Positions 18,231 to 27,306 of a stretch of 52,331 nt of DNA are shown one piece after another. Position 1 is the stretch's first letter. Each line of letters starts with the position of its first letter. Below the pieces are notes generated by a model. The model was not told where the DNA came from. It made no database searches and was given only the letters and a program-made list of their open reading frames with translations. This DNA is from Enterococcus sp. DIV0660C (GTDB lineage: Bacteria; Bacillota; Bacilli; Lactobacillales; Enterococcaceae): contig NZ_JAFLWA010000027.1 of the NCBI RefSeq assembly GCF_017316125.1, positions 1 to 52,331 of the forward strand, read 5' to 3'. The translations under genes were made by a program, and so were the position numbers.

Positions 18231-18324
18231 TTTCTTCATTCCTTTCAAGTAATCATTAAAACTAGTTCCCAGTATAACCATTCTCCAGTAAATTTTAAAG
18301 GGGAAATAAACACTACAATTTTTT

Positions 18325-18370
18325 TCAAAAAAAAAAACCATTAAACACCTTTGCCAGGTGCTGAATGGTT
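18325..18370 (-). terminator. terminator of the second DUF2187-like gene
   Basis: On the reverse strand AACCATTCAGCACCT pairs with AGGTGTTTAATGGTT, followed by a run of T (A run at 18327-18337 on the forward strand). Confidence 0.85.
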
Positions 18371-18382
18371 ATACTTATTGAA

Positions 18383-18619
18383 TTAGGCAATTTCAATCAA
18401 ATAACGTTCCGATATTTCTGGATTACAAATTTCAGAATACTTAGCCATGACTTTTCCAGCTTTTTCCAGAACCTCTGCATGATCGATACTATCGTATTCT
18501 TCTACACAAAGAATCACTGAATTCTCTAATTTTTTTATGATTTCTCCAGTTACTTTCTTTTTCAATCCAATCGCATGACATTCATAAGTTTGTCCCAAAA
18601 TGATCTCTTCTTTTTCCAT
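18383..18619 (-). CDS. DUF2187-like small protein, 78 aa (paralogue)
   Basis: A 78-residue soluble protein starting MEKEEIILGQTYECHAIG. It shares with the protein at 195-407 the G-x-T/S-Y-x-C turn, the following I-G, a central V-x-x-V-E-x-Y-D with a nearby DH, and a late Lys-containing strand, so the two are paralogues. AGAAGGTGA lies seven bases upstream. The function is unknown; such short beta-barrel-like proteins may bind nucleic acid. It is monocistronic with its own terminator. Confidence 0.75.
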   Translation of the reverse strand: MEKEEIILGQTYECHAIGLKKKVTGEIIKKLENSVILCVEEYDSIDHAEVLEKAGKVMAKYSEICNPEISERYLIEIA

Positions 18620-18711
18620 AGTTAATCACCTTCTAATTATTTTATAATCTCATTGGAATTATATTAACATTAAAATCAAATGAAGAAAAATGATAACTTA
18701 AGTATTTTTAT

Positions 18712-18761
18712 AAAAAAATTGATTAAACTACTTGTTGAATTTTAGCAAGTAGTTTAATCAA
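18712..18761 (-). terminator. terminator of the msr gene
   Basis: A perfect 17-base inverted repeat (18718-18734 with 18745-18761, ATTGATTAAACTACTTG), with TTTTTTT following on the reverse strand. Confidence 0.85.
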
Positions 18762-18792
18762 TCGAATTCGTTTTATCTCGTTCTAAACTTCA

Positions 18793-19284
18793 CTAGCAAG
18801 TAAGATTGACTTTAGCAGGCACGGCTTTCTCTACTAGCGCCACGTATTGTTCTAAAAATTGTTTGTCGATTTCATCGTAACCTGCGACTTTTCCGCAATC
18901 AATATCTAAAACACCTACTAATTCTCCGCCTTTAACTAATGGAACCACGATTTCTGAACGTGCAGCTGAATCACATGAAATATAATTTTCATGACTTTTT
19001 ACATCTGTGACAATAAGTGTTTCTCGTTTTGCCGCTGACTCCCCGCAAACGCCTTTGCCCAGTTTGATTCTTGTACAAGAAACTCTTCCTTGAAACGGCC
19101 CAAGAATTAGTTCTTTACCATCAAATAGATAGTACCCCGCAAAGACCGTTTCCGGTAAAGTATCTGCTAAAAGTGCTGAAGAATTCGCAAGATTGGCTAG
19201 CCAATTCGTTTCAGCTTCAAGTAATCCTTGTTGTTGTAACAGTAAAAGTTCATACGCATCTCTTTTTTGTTTTTCTGACCACAT
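18793..19284 (-). CDS. msrC: free methionine-(R)-sulfoxide reductase (GAF domain)
   Basis: A 163-residue single GAF-domain enzyme that reduces free Met-R-sulfoxide with thioredoxin. The family's three cysteines are present: Cys70 in GRVSCTRI, Cys80 in GKGVCGES and Cys104 in [12 protein letters not shown], spaced exactly as Cys84/94/118 of the E. coli enzyme. The substrate pocket segment SEIVVPL and GVLDIDC follow. The ATG at 19284 is preceded by AAAAGGAGT. It is a stand-alone antioxidant gene upstream of an atypical regulator on the same strand. Confidence 0.93.
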   Translation of the reverse strand: MWSEKQKRDAYELLLLQQQGLLEAETNWLANLANSSALLADTLPETVFAGYYLFDGKELILGPFQGRVSCTRIKLGKGVCGESAAKRETLIVTDVKSHENYISCDSAARSEIVVPLVKGGELVGVLDIDCGKVAGYDEIDKQFLEQYVALVEKAVPAKVNLTC

Positions 19285-19350
19285 CGCAGCAACACACTCC
19301 TTTTATTCAGAAATTATAGCTCAGTTATTCCTCCAATACCAGTTGTAATT

Positions 19351-20013
19351 TTAATGTGTAGCATTTGTAAAACGATACCCACGACCATGAACCGTTTGGA
19401 TATAGTTTGCACTTCCCGCAACTTCTTCGATTTTCTTGCGAATATTCTTGATGTGCGTATCAATCACTCTTCCCGATCCTTCTTCATTGCCCAATAAAAT
19501 CAATAATTCTTCACGAGAAAAAATTCGTAAAGGATGGTTCAACAGCAAACTAAACAAACGATACTCCGATTTTGTTAAAGAAAGTTCTTGTTCATGTAAT
19601 AAGATCACTTGCTTTTCTTCCAACACTTGGAACTTCTGATAAACAGGCTGATTATTAGTTTTTAATTTTTTTTGCTTCAATAATGCTGAGCGCAAGGATT
19701 CTACTTTTGCCTTCATTAATTCAAAACTAACAGGCCAAGACCATAAAATGTTTACACCTTTTTGGAATAAAACAATTTTTTCTTGCTCGGAAAGTGGTTC
19801 GGTACAAGCAACAACTAATGGAAAGCGACTCGCAACTGATTCTGGGAGCTCTGCCAAACGATCATCCATAATAAGTAGGACATCTGCTGATTCATTATGT
19901 AATTTCGCTAGAACGGATTGATAACTCACTTTTAACTCTAACTGCTCTTTTTGCAATCGTTTCATTATTGAAGACAGTGTTTTTTTATTTTTCGTAAATA
20001 TTTTTATATGCAC
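19351..20013 (-). CDS. orphan OmpR-type regulator with degenerate receiver domain
   Basis: A 220-residue protein. The C-terminal winged helix is convincing: LTKSEYRLFSLLLNHPLRIFSREELL, then DTHIKNIRKKIE and VHGRGYRF. The N-terminal domain has the receiver fold and a candidate Asp (VLLIMDDRL, residues 50-51). It lacks the acidic pair after strand 1 (IFTKNKKTL instead) and lacks the conserved Lys (NILWSWPVSFE where YxxKPF is expected). Phosphorylation by the usual route is therefore unlikely. No kinase gene is adjacent. The start is GTG at 20013 with AAAGGAGGAA before it. It is divergent from the M23 hydrolase gene, a possible target. Confidence 0.85.
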   Translation of the reverse strand: MHIKIFTKNKKTLSSIMKRLQKEQLELKVSYQSVLAKLHNESADVLLIMDDRLAELPESVASRFPLVVACTEPLSEQEKIVLFQKGVNILWSWPVSFELMKAKVESLRSALLKQKKLKTNNQPVYQKFQVLEEKQVILLHEQELSLTKSEYRLFSLLLNHPLRIFSREELLILLGNEEGSGRVIDTHIKNIRKKIEEVAGSANYIQTVHGRGYRFTNATH

Positions 20014-20252
20014 CTAATTTCCTCCTTTCTCTTCATTCTTTTACACAATTTACTCAATCATACCTTTCTTTTCCTCTGGATCATTTATCAATTCGATTGA
20101 GTTTGTATCAATTATTTTGTAATTATTTCAGTTATATTAAATTTTTCTTTTTTTCACTCATTGAATGAATCTTCACAACTTCCACACAACTCTGTCTTAC
20201 AATACAAAATGTAAAAATTGAAATGGATAAAAAAGATGTTAGTGGGGAAACT

Positions 20253-21629
20253 ATGATTAAGTTAAAAAAAATCGTCACATGTTCATTTGCGCTAAGCTTA
20301 CTTTGCATGCCAATTGCCACGCAAGCAGATACTTTAGACGACAAGATCAATGAACAAGAACAAAAAATTGAACAACTACAAAAAAATCAAACTGCTTCTG
20401 AACAAGAATTGGTAATCATTAAAGAAAACGTCAGTCAGATTGAAAAAGAAAGTTATAAAATCCTTCAACAAAAAAATACTGAAGAACAAACATTAACTAA
20501 CTTGATTCAAAAAATAGCTGACTTGAAAGAGAAGATTGCTAAACGTGAGGAACAAATCCAAAAGCAAGCTCGCAATGTTCAAACAAATCAAAATGCCAGC
20601 GATATTCTATCTGTGATGGCGGAGTCTGATTCGATCAACGAAGCAATTACCAAAGCGTATGCCGTAACAAAACTGATCAGCGCAAACAAAGAGATTATGT
20701 CTGAGCAGCAAAAAGATCAAGCTGAATTAGAAACACTTCAAAAGAAATCAGAAGAAAAATTACAATCTTTGATTGAAACAACGAATGAATTACAAGCCAA
20801 ACAAGATGAGTTGACGAAAGCAAAATTAGATCAAGAGGTTAAAATCAACGAACTATCTGCTAGCTTAGCTACTGAGAAAAAACAGAAAGAAAAATTTGAA
20901 AAACAAAAAGTTGAAGCAGAGAAAAAACGTCAAGAGCAACTAAAAGCTTTGGCAAAACAACGTGCTGCTGAAGAAGCTGCTCGTAAAAAAGCAGAAGAAG
21001 ACGCGCGCAAAGCTCATGAACAAAAACAAAAAGAACTCGCTGTGGCTGCTGAAAAAGAGCGCATTGCTAATGAAGCGCAGGCTCAATCATTAGCTGCTCA
21101 AAAAGAACAGAAACAAAAGGTTGAATCATCAAATGAAGTACAAACCGAAAACAACACAGAAAATAGCACACCAGTCGTTTCTGTTCCGGAAGTACCTGAA
21201 GAAGATAATGTAACTAAACCAGAAGAAAATACTTCAGGTTGGAGCGTGCCATTAGCTTCACTTGTTATCACGAGTCCTTTTGGTAATCGTGTTGATCCTA
21301 CTGGCGCATCCGGTACATCTCACGACGGAATTGATTTAGCTGGAGCTTCTGGAACACCCGTTTTTGCTGCAAAAGCTGGAAAAGTTGTTGAAGCTGGCTA
21401 TCATTGGTCTGCAGGAAACCATGTCATTATCCAGCATGCTGATGGCTATTATTCTTATTATATGCATTTAAGTAGTTTCTCTACGAATGTTGGTGCCTCT
21501 GTTAATGCAGGAACACTTCTAGGCGGTATGGGAACAACAGGAAATTCAACTGGGGTTCACCTTCATTTTGGTGTCTCAACAAGTTTATGGTCTAATTTTG
21601 TAGATCCAGCCCCATTATTAGGTATTTAA
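20253..21629 (+). CDS. secreted M23 peptidoglycan hydrolase with coiled-coil domain
   Basis: A 458-residue exported protein. Signal peptide about 1-26 (MIKLKKIVTCSFALSLL, cleavage near TQA). A long Gln/Lys/Glu-rich coiled coil runs from about 28 to 290, followed by a Pro/Thr/Glu linker. The C-terminal LytM/M23 metallopeptidase has zinc-ligand motif HDGID and HLHFG. The architecture is that of EnvC/PcsB-like cell-separation hydrolases, although PcsB itself has a CHAP domain. The ATG at 20253 follows GTGGGGAA; the upstream in-frame ATG at 20223 would precede a non-signal extension. The divergent regulator at 20013 may control it. Confidence 0.92.
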   Translation: MIKLKKIVTCSFALSLLCMPIATQADTLDDKINEQEQKIEQLQKNQTASEQELVIIKENVSQIEKESYKILQQKNTEEQTLTNLIQKIADLKEKIAKREEQIQKQARNVQTNQNASDILSVMAESDSINEAITKAYAVTKLISANKEIMSEQQKDQAELETLQKKSEEKLQSLIETTNELQAKQDELTKAKLDQEVKINELSASLATEKKQKEKFEKQKVEAEKKRQEQLKALAKQRAAEEAARKKAEEDARKAHEQKQKELAVAAEKERIANEAQAQSLAAQKEQKQKVESSNEVQTENNTENSTPVVSVPEVPEEDNVTKPEENTSGWSVPLASLVITSPFGNRVDPTGASGTSHDGIDLAGASGTPVFAAKAGKVVEAGYHWSAGNHVIIQHADGYYSYYMHLSSFSTNVGASVNAGTLLGGMGTTGNSTGVHLHFGVSTSLWSNFVDPAPLLGI

Positions 21630-21635
21630 GTTAAG

Positions 21636-21723
21636 AAAAGCGCGAAACAGAATGCGCATTTTTCAAAAGAATTAGCTGTTACGCTATTTTTGAAAAATGA
21701 TATTCTTGTCTCACGCTTTTTTT
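21636..21723. repeat. long interrupted palindrome acting as bidirectional terminator
   Basis: The arm starting at 21636 (AAAAGCGCGAAACAGAAT...ATTTTTCAAAA) pairs with the arm ending at 21723 (TTTTGAAAAAT...ATTCTTGTCTCACGCTTTT). The apical loop (AGAATTAGCTGTTACGCTA) lies between them. It separates two convergent genes and ends in T7. The size (88 bases) exceeds a simple terminator and may be a dispersed repeat of the genome. Confidence 0.7.
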
Positions 21724-21745
21724 GTATGCTGGAAATAGAAGCTAC

Positions 21746-22456
21746 TTATTCTGCTGTTTGAATTTCTTCTGCTAAGTTGGCATAATCGATTTCATTATCA
21801 ACAAATGTTCCGTCATTGACTGGAAAATGTTGAATAAGCGATTCGATACGACTACTTTCCACTAGGCCATTTGCTAATTCAAAATCAATCACATGCCCAC
21901 CGAATGTTTTGCTTTTATCAAGAAAATGCAAATGGAATCCAGCAGCTGCTACTCCTTGAAATAATTCAGGAGTAAAGAATCCGACTAATGTTCCTTCCAC
22001 TTCTTCTTGATGAAATTCTGGTTGGTCTTGCGAAACTTCTACAAGTCTTTTATAAGGTTTTTCTTGTTTTGGCATGATACGAATATGCACATTTTTAAAT
22101 ACCCCAGTAATTTTAACTGCAATAAATAAATTTTTCCCTGCTTCTTCTGCCAAAATCGTTTCTTTTAATACATCACCTAGATGAGGCGTTGTGATTTCGA
22201 TACTTCTATCTGGTGTAAAATCTGTTACAGCTGCATAAGGTGTTTTTTCTTCACCTGTCAAACGCACAACTGAACCATCTGATTTTCCTTGATAAGCGAC
22301 TCCATCCACAATAATAACTTCCCCATCTAAACCGTGGAGCGTTCCTAATCCTAACGTTCCGTGCTTCAAGACCTCAGCCATCTTTTCCGTTCCATCCATC
22401 AATCCTGCCATCAATGCACCTAGTGTACCGTGTTGGTATAAACTTGCCTCTGTCAT
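21746..22456 (-). CDS. budA: alpha-acetolactate decarboxylase
   Basis: Converts (S)-alpha-acetolactate to acetoin, a pH-neutral overflow route from pyruvate. The 236-residue length is typical. Family segments are LYQHGTLGALMAGLMDGT at the N-terminus, HGTLGLGTLHGLDGEVIIVDG, then the zinc-binding GFHLHFLDKSKTFGGHV (His-x-His plus a later His) near 180-196. The ATG at 22456 is chosen because the conserved MTEASLYQHG start follows; the in-frame extension has no homology. It lies 19 bases after alsS, so they form an alsS-budA operon. Confidence 0.94.
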   Translation of the reverse strand: MTEASLYQHGTLGALMAGLMDGTEKMAEVLKHGTLGLGTLHGLDGEVIIVDGVAYQGKSDGSVVRLTGEEKTPYAAVTDFTPDRSIEITTPHLGDVLKETILAEEAGKNLFIAVKITGVFKNVHIRIMPKQEKPYKRLVEVSQDQPEFHQEEVEGTLVGFFTPELFQGVAAAGFHLHFLDKSKTFGGHVIDFELANGLVESSRIESLIQHFPVNDGTFVDNEIDYANLAEEIQTAE

Positions 22457-22475
22457 TCTACACACATCCCTTTTC

Positions 22476-24143
22476 TTAATAGAATTGATCCGGTAAAATC
22501 GTTTCACCGAGTTTTTCATTATCCCGATAATCAATTGGAATATCAATGATTACAGGTCCTTCAGTGGCAAAACCATCAGTTAAAGCTTGTTCTAGTTCCT
22601 GAACATTCGTTGCTCGAATTCCTTTTGCACCAAAAGCTTCTGCATATTTAACAAAGTCAACCGGACCAAAGTCAACACCTGATGACCGTTGATATTTCAT
22701 TTGTTCTTGGAATTCAACCATATTATAGTGACCATCATTCCAAATCAAGTGAACGATATTTAGTTTTTTTCGTACAGCTGTTTCTAAATCTTGTGCAGAA
22801 AACAGGAAGCCACCATCACCAGAAACTGAAACGATTTGCGTATTTGGACGAACTAGTGCAGCTGAAATTGCCCATGGTAAAGCCACACCTAATGTTTGCA
22901 TTCCATTACTAAATAGTAAGTGACGTGGTTCGTAGCTTCTAAAGTGACGTGCCATCCAAATATAGTGACTACCTACGTCAACGGTGACGGTCATTTCGTC
23001 AGTCACTTTTGATTGTAATGTGTTAATGACTTCTAATGGATGTAAAATTCCTTCGTCTTCTGTCTTTTCTACAACATCGCGAGCTGTTAATTTTTCTTGT
23101 AATGAGTCAAGATATTCATTCGCATCACCCGATACTTGTTGCGCTTCTAAAGAATCGCTAAGTAAATCAAGCGTTGCCGCAATGTCACCAATCAATTCTC
23201 TTTCTGGTTGCATAAATGAATCGATTTCAGCTGGTGTCTCATCGATGACAATGATTCTTGCATCTTTTTCTGCATTCCAGTTACGTGCTTCATATTCAAT
23301 CGGATCATAACCGATGGCGATGACTAAATCACTTCGTTTTAATAACATATCACCAGGTTGATTTCTAAACAAACCTACTCTCCCAAAGAAATGTGATTCT
23401 AATTGACGTGAAATGACGCCTGCAGCTTGGAATGTTTCAACAACAGGTAATGAAGTTTTTTCCACTAATTTGCGAATAGCTGCGGTTTCCTTTTCACTTG
23501 AACCACGCATTCCCACCAATAAAACAGGCAGTTTTGCTTCACGAATGCGCTCAGCTAAGTAGCTGATATCATTAGCAGATGCAGAACCTAATTGTGGATC
23601 ACTTAAAGGTTGGATCACATCACTTTTCACCGGTGCATCAACGACATCCTGTGGAATACTGATAAAGCTTGCACCTTTTTTTGAACTTTTCGCCATACGA
23701 TACGCATTAGCAATCACTTCTGAAATTGTTTCTGGATCTTGGATTTCCGCACTGTACTTTGTAATTGGTTTAAATAATGCTGCATTATCCATACTTTGGT
23801 GCGTCAGTTTTAATAAATCACTTCGTTTTACTTGTCCGCCAATTGCTAATACTGGATCGCCTTCGGCAGTTGCTGTTACTAACCCAGTTGCTAGATTACT
23901 TGCACCAGGACCACTTGTCGCAATAACAACTCCAGGTTCACCAGTAATTCGACCAATTGCTTGTGCCATAAATGCCGCATTTTGTTCATGCCGAGTCACG
24001 ATCAATTCAGGGCCTTGGTCTTCTAATTCATTGAATACACCATCGATTTTTGCGCCAGGGATACCAAAGATATAATCTACGTGATGATTAATCAAGCTTT
24101 CTACTACAGCTCTAGAACCTTGTTTCATTTCTTTTTCCATCAT
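22476..24143 (-). CDS. alsS: catabolic acetolactate synthase
   Basis: A ThDP-dependent enzyme condensing two pyruvates to alpha-acetolactate. The 555-residue length fits AlsS. Visible are the active-site Glu region ([20 protein letters not shown] then [13 protein letters not shown]), [14 protein letters not shown], and the ThDP-binding motif [29 protein letters not shown]. The FAD-independent catabolic class, rather than IlvB, is inferred from overall similarity and from budA downstream. No small regulatory subunit gene is adjacent. The ATG at 24143 follows AAAGGAAG. An extended -10 promoter with an overlapping inverted repeat lies at 24202-24239. Confidence 0.95.
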   Translation of the reverse strand: MMEKEMKQGSRAVVESLINHHVDYIFGIPGAKIDGVFNELEDQGPELIVTRHEQNAAFMAQAIGRITGEPGVVIATSGPGASNLATGLVTATAEGDPVLAIGGQVKRSDLLKLTHQSMDNAALFKPITKYSAEIQDPETISEVIANAYRMAKSSKKGASFISIPQDVVDAPVKSDVIQPLSDPQLGSASANDISYLAERIREAKLPVLLVGMRGSSEKETAAIRKLVEKTSLPVVETFQAAGVISRQLESHFFGRVGLFRNQPGDMLLKRSDLVIAIGYDPIEYEARNWNAEKDARIIVIDETPAEIDSFMQPERELIGDIAATLDLLSDSLEAQQVSGDANEYLDSLQEKLTARDVVEKTEDEGILHPLEVINTLQSKVTDEMTVTVDVGSHYIWMARHFRSYEPRHLLFSNGMQTLGVALPWAISAALVRPNTQIVSVSGDGGFLFSAQDLETAVRKKLNIVHLIWNDGHYNMVEFQEQMKYQRSSGVDFGPVDFVKYAEAFGAKGIRATNVQELEQALTDGFATEGPVIIDIPIDYRDNEKLGETILPDQFY

Positions 24144-24201
24144 ACAACTTCCTTTAACAGCTTATTTTCTTTCAACTCAGATAATAAACAAGCAACACAA
24201 A

Positions 24202-24239
24202 GTAATACAGTTTATATATCTGTTACAAAAAATAGTATA
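24202..24239 (-). promoter_or_regulatory. alsS promoter with imperfect inverted repeat
   Basis: On the reverse strand TGC-TATACT (24234-24242) is an extended -10. Immediately downstream lies an imperfect inverted repeat built on GTAATACAG and CTGTTAC (24202-24226), positioned as an operator. The controlling protein is unknown. Confidence 0.4.
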
Positions 24240-24555
24240 GCATGACTTATAGGATTTGTTTAGTAATAAGCTAAATAAATTTCAAGAAATAGTAACAGTT
24301 CACTCGACATCTATTACACTACTATAAATAATCAAACTTTCTTTGTCATATTTTTATAAGTTTCCATTTCTTTTTGTCTTTCAATTACTTTTAGCTGAAG
24401 AAACAGCCATTCCATTAAAAAAATATTTCTCACTAAAAAATGCTCAAATTGCTGTCAAGACTGCTTTTACATTAAATAACACTCTCTTCTTCCTATCACG
24501 CGGTAATTTTAGAAATTTACTTTACTCTTTATAAACTTTAACTTTAGATGTGGTT

Positions 24556-24574
24556 GTCGAGGAGTCACCTCGAC
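24556..24574 (+). promoter_or_regulatory. GC-rich hairpin in the chitinase leader
   Basis: GTCGAGG-AGTCA-CCTCGAC is a perfect 7-base-pair stem in an otherwise AT-rich leader, 38 bases before the chitinase ATG. It has no T-tract, so it is not a terminator. It may control mRNA stability or translation. Confidence 0.4.
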
Positions 24575-24612
24575 CGCTGCAAAAATATTTTATCAAGGGG
24601 AGAAAAGAAAAA

Positions 24613-26955
24613 ATGAAGACAACAAAATGGAAAACGTTGCTAGCAGCTTCGATGGCAGGATTGACACTATTATCTTCTGCACCACTTCAAGCATTTGCAA
24701 CTGAAACACAAGGGAATAATTCTGGTTTGGTAATGGATGACACATCAAATGTCATCAACGGATTAACAGACGCACACATGTGGTCAAATGACAACGGCGC
24801 TTCTTGGACACGTGGAAAAGAAAACCAAGTTTTTAAAGGAACTCAAAAAGTCATCGTTGCAAATTACGATGAACAAATCGCATCTGCTCAAACTTGGTCA
24901 GCAAAATCTTATGCTGGTGGATCACTGGTTATCTATAAAAACGCATTATGGACAAATTCTTATTGGGCAGAAGCGAATCAAGCGCCTGGTTCTGCACCAA
25001 TGTGGACAAAAGTAAAAGATGTTCCAGCTGGAATTGCAACATTTAATTTCAACAAATTTACAGGTGCAGCCGCTGATGACTATCAAAAGGTCCAAGCTGA
25101 AACTGTTCAAAATCAGAAAAAAGTTATTGGTTATTTCGCTAACTGGCAAGGTTACAAAACAGATTATGAACCAAATAATGCTGACTATAACTATAGCCAA
25201 GGCGTTCTTGATGGAAAAGGATATGATCCAGTTGACGTACCTTTCGATAAAATCACGCACGTAAACTATGGCTTCATGATTATTGATCCTAAGACAGGAA
25301 AATTAACTTCAAACGACGCTTGGGCAGATTTTGATGATACTGTATCAGGTGGTGGGAAAAACTATATCGGCCAAATCACTGACATGGCGGATGAAAATGA
25401 CGTAGCAGCGATGGTTTCAATCGGTGGTTGGAACAATTCAGTTAACGATATGGCTTTTGATATTGTGACAAAAACACCTGAAAAAATGGATGCTTTCACA
25501 GATGAAGCAGTTAAATTTATGTTAGATCATAACTTTGATGGTATTGATATCGATTGGGAATACCCGGACAACGCCGATCGCCAGACAAAATTTATTGCCT
25601 TGATGAAACAGCTACGTGAAAAATTAACAGTGGCAGGAAAAGAAAATGATACATATTATCAATTAAGTATTGCTGTAACAGCTTCACACGAAAAAATGGA
25701 ATTTATCGCTCCTGAAACAGTCAATGAGTACGTTGATAACTTCAATGTCATGACTTATGATTTCCGTGGTGGATTTGATACACAAACAGGGCATCACTCT
25801 GGATTGTATGCAACTGAAACAGATAAAGACCAAAAATTCAACGTTTCTTCCGCAATGAAAGAATACAGCGAAACATATAACATTCCTAAAAACAAATTAA
25901 TGGTGGGTATGAGTTACTACTCACGTGGATTTGCAAATGTGGAATCTGGTGAATTAGGTGCTGCAAGTAGTGGTGCTCCAGTCGGTGGCACTTGGGATGA
26001 TCCTTACCAACCAGCTGGCCTAAAACCTTGGTGGCAAATCAAAGACCTCGAAGCTCAAGCGAACGAAGATCCTAATGACAGCTTAGTTGCTAAATGGGAC
26101 GATCAAGCAAAAGCACCATATATTTACGATGCAGACGCAAAAGAATTCTATTCTTATGATAATATCCAATCAATCCAAGAAAAAGTAAATTGGACAATTA
26201 AAAATGAATACGGTGGTGCTATCGTTTGGGAATTAGGTTATGATACAACGGATGCGGAATTAGGATCAATCGTTAAAAATGTCCTAACTGCAGAACCAAC
26301 AGATCCACCAGTTGAGGAAAGCGATCTACTTGGTATTAGACTTGATCAGAGAGAACGTAAAACTTACATGAATCTGAATTTGACACCCGAGCAATATAAT
26401 AGCAAAACACGTTATATGGTTTATCTAGATGGCAAATATGCTTTTGAAACATATAACGGTAAATGTTACTATTCTCATATTGACAAATCATCAACTACAG
26501 AAGATAAAACCGTGATCGAAAAAGGCTTTGCTGGTAAAGCCCAGCAAAAGATGGAGGTTTATATCGTAGCTGGTGAACCGGGGCAATCCACTAACGATAA
26601 AAAGTTAGTTGACACAATGACTTTAGACAAAGACATTGACTTAGGTATTGACGAAGTAAGCAATGCTGTGAAAAACATTACTTATAATAAAAAATCTATT
26701 TATATTGATATTGATCGAAAAGCCTATGAAGGCAACAATCGTATGATGGTCTATAGAAATAATAATTACCTAGCGGAAGTTTTTGCATCTAAAATTTATT
26801 ATAGCGCGCTAGTTAAAAAGACAAATGATACTGTTCAAATCAGAGTTGACAGTCCGGTGGAATCTGGCGACATTATTGAAGTACGCTTAAGTAGTGGCCT
26901 ACCATCACATGTTAGCGACACCTTAAAATCTTTAATGACAGTTACTGTAAAATAG
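24613..26955 (+). CDS. secreted GH18 chitinase with CBM5/12-like module
   Basis: A 780-residue exported glycoside hydrolase. Signal peptide 1-29 (cleavage near AFA-TE). A CBM5/12-like module lies about 92-134 (W-S-A-x-x-Y...VIYKNALWTNSYW...PGSAPMW). The GH18 barrel runs about 168-560, with SIGGW at 269-273 and catalytic DGIDIDWE with Glu316 as acid. Late barrel Trp in GGAIVWELGYD. The C-terminus has two related modules (about 572-680 and 693-780) sharing MVY-x-x-x-x-Y and YYS motifs. The ATG at 24613 is preceded by AAGGGGAG; the upstream in-frame GTG would add a non-signal tail. Monocistronic. Confidence 0.94.
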   Translation: MKTTKWKTLLAASMAGLTLLSSAPLQAFATETQGNNSGLVMDDTSNVINGLTDAHMWSNDNGASWTRGKENQVFKGTQKVIVANYDEQIASAQTWSAKSYAGGSLVIYKNALWTNSYWAEANQAPGSAPMWTKVKDVPAGIATFNFNKFTGAAADDYQKVQAETVQNQKKVIGYFANWQGYKTDYEPNNADYNYSQGVLDGKGYDPVDVPFDKITHVNYGFMIIDPKTGKLTSNDAWADFDDTVSGGGKNYIGQITDMADENDVAAMVSIGGWNNSVNDMAFDIVTKTPEKMDAFTDEAVKFMLDHNFDGIDIDWEYPDNADRQTKFIALMKQLREKLTVAGKENDTYYQLSIAVTASHEKMEFIAPETVNEYVDNFNVMTYDFRGGFDTQTGHHSGLYATETDKDQKFNVSSAMKEYSETYNIPKNKLMVGMSYYSRGFANVESGELGAASSGAPVGGTWDDPYQPAGLKPWWQIKDLEAQANEDPNDSLVAKWDDQAKAPYIYDADAKEFYSYDNIQSIQEKVNWTIKNEYGGAIVWELGYDTTDAELGSIVKNVLTAEPTDPPVEESDLLGIRLDQRERKTYMNLNLTPEQYNSKTRYMVYLDGKYAFETYNGKCYYSHIDKSSTTEDKTVIEKGFAGKAQQKMEVYIVAGEPGQSTNDKKLVDTMTLDKDIDLGIDEVSNAVKNITYNKKSIYIDIDRKAYEGNNRMMVYRNNNYLAEVFASKIYYSALVKKTNDTVQIRVDSPVESGDIIEVRLSSGLPSHVSDTLKSLMTVTVK

Positions 26956-26970
26956 AATACATTGTTACCC

Positions 26971-27008
26971 AAAAAGAGCGCATAGTCTTTCACTGTGCGC
27001 TCTTTTTT
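26971..27008 (+). terminator. terminator of the chitinase gene
   Basis: AAAAAGAGCGCA and TGCGCTCTTTTTT around a 13-base loop. The following 27009-27306 stretch is AT-rich leader sequence with no gene seen. Confidence 0.85.
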
Positions 27009-27306
27009 CTTTACCCTATTTAGATTTGTATTTGTCAATCACTACGCAAGTAATCAAATAAGTTTATGAAACAATACTAAGAAGTCCAATTAGCCACGTT
27101 TTCTTTTCCTTTTGTTTACTAACAAAACTTCGAGGGCTTATTTTTATCATTTATTTTCACTTTTCGCTAAATTATTAAAAAAAGCAACGTATTAAAACCT
27201 TTATCTACCAACAAGTCAGAGTGTTTTAATCAAACTTGTCTAATCGAAAAGAAACAATTACAATTAAACAGTAGTGTAGAACGCATAAAGAGTGGTGTAA
27301 CAGACA

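Noticed and set aside
24343-24534. 63-aa open frame upstream of the chitinase
   Set aside because: It has no ribosome binding site, low-complexity composition, and lies in the AT-rich promoter region.
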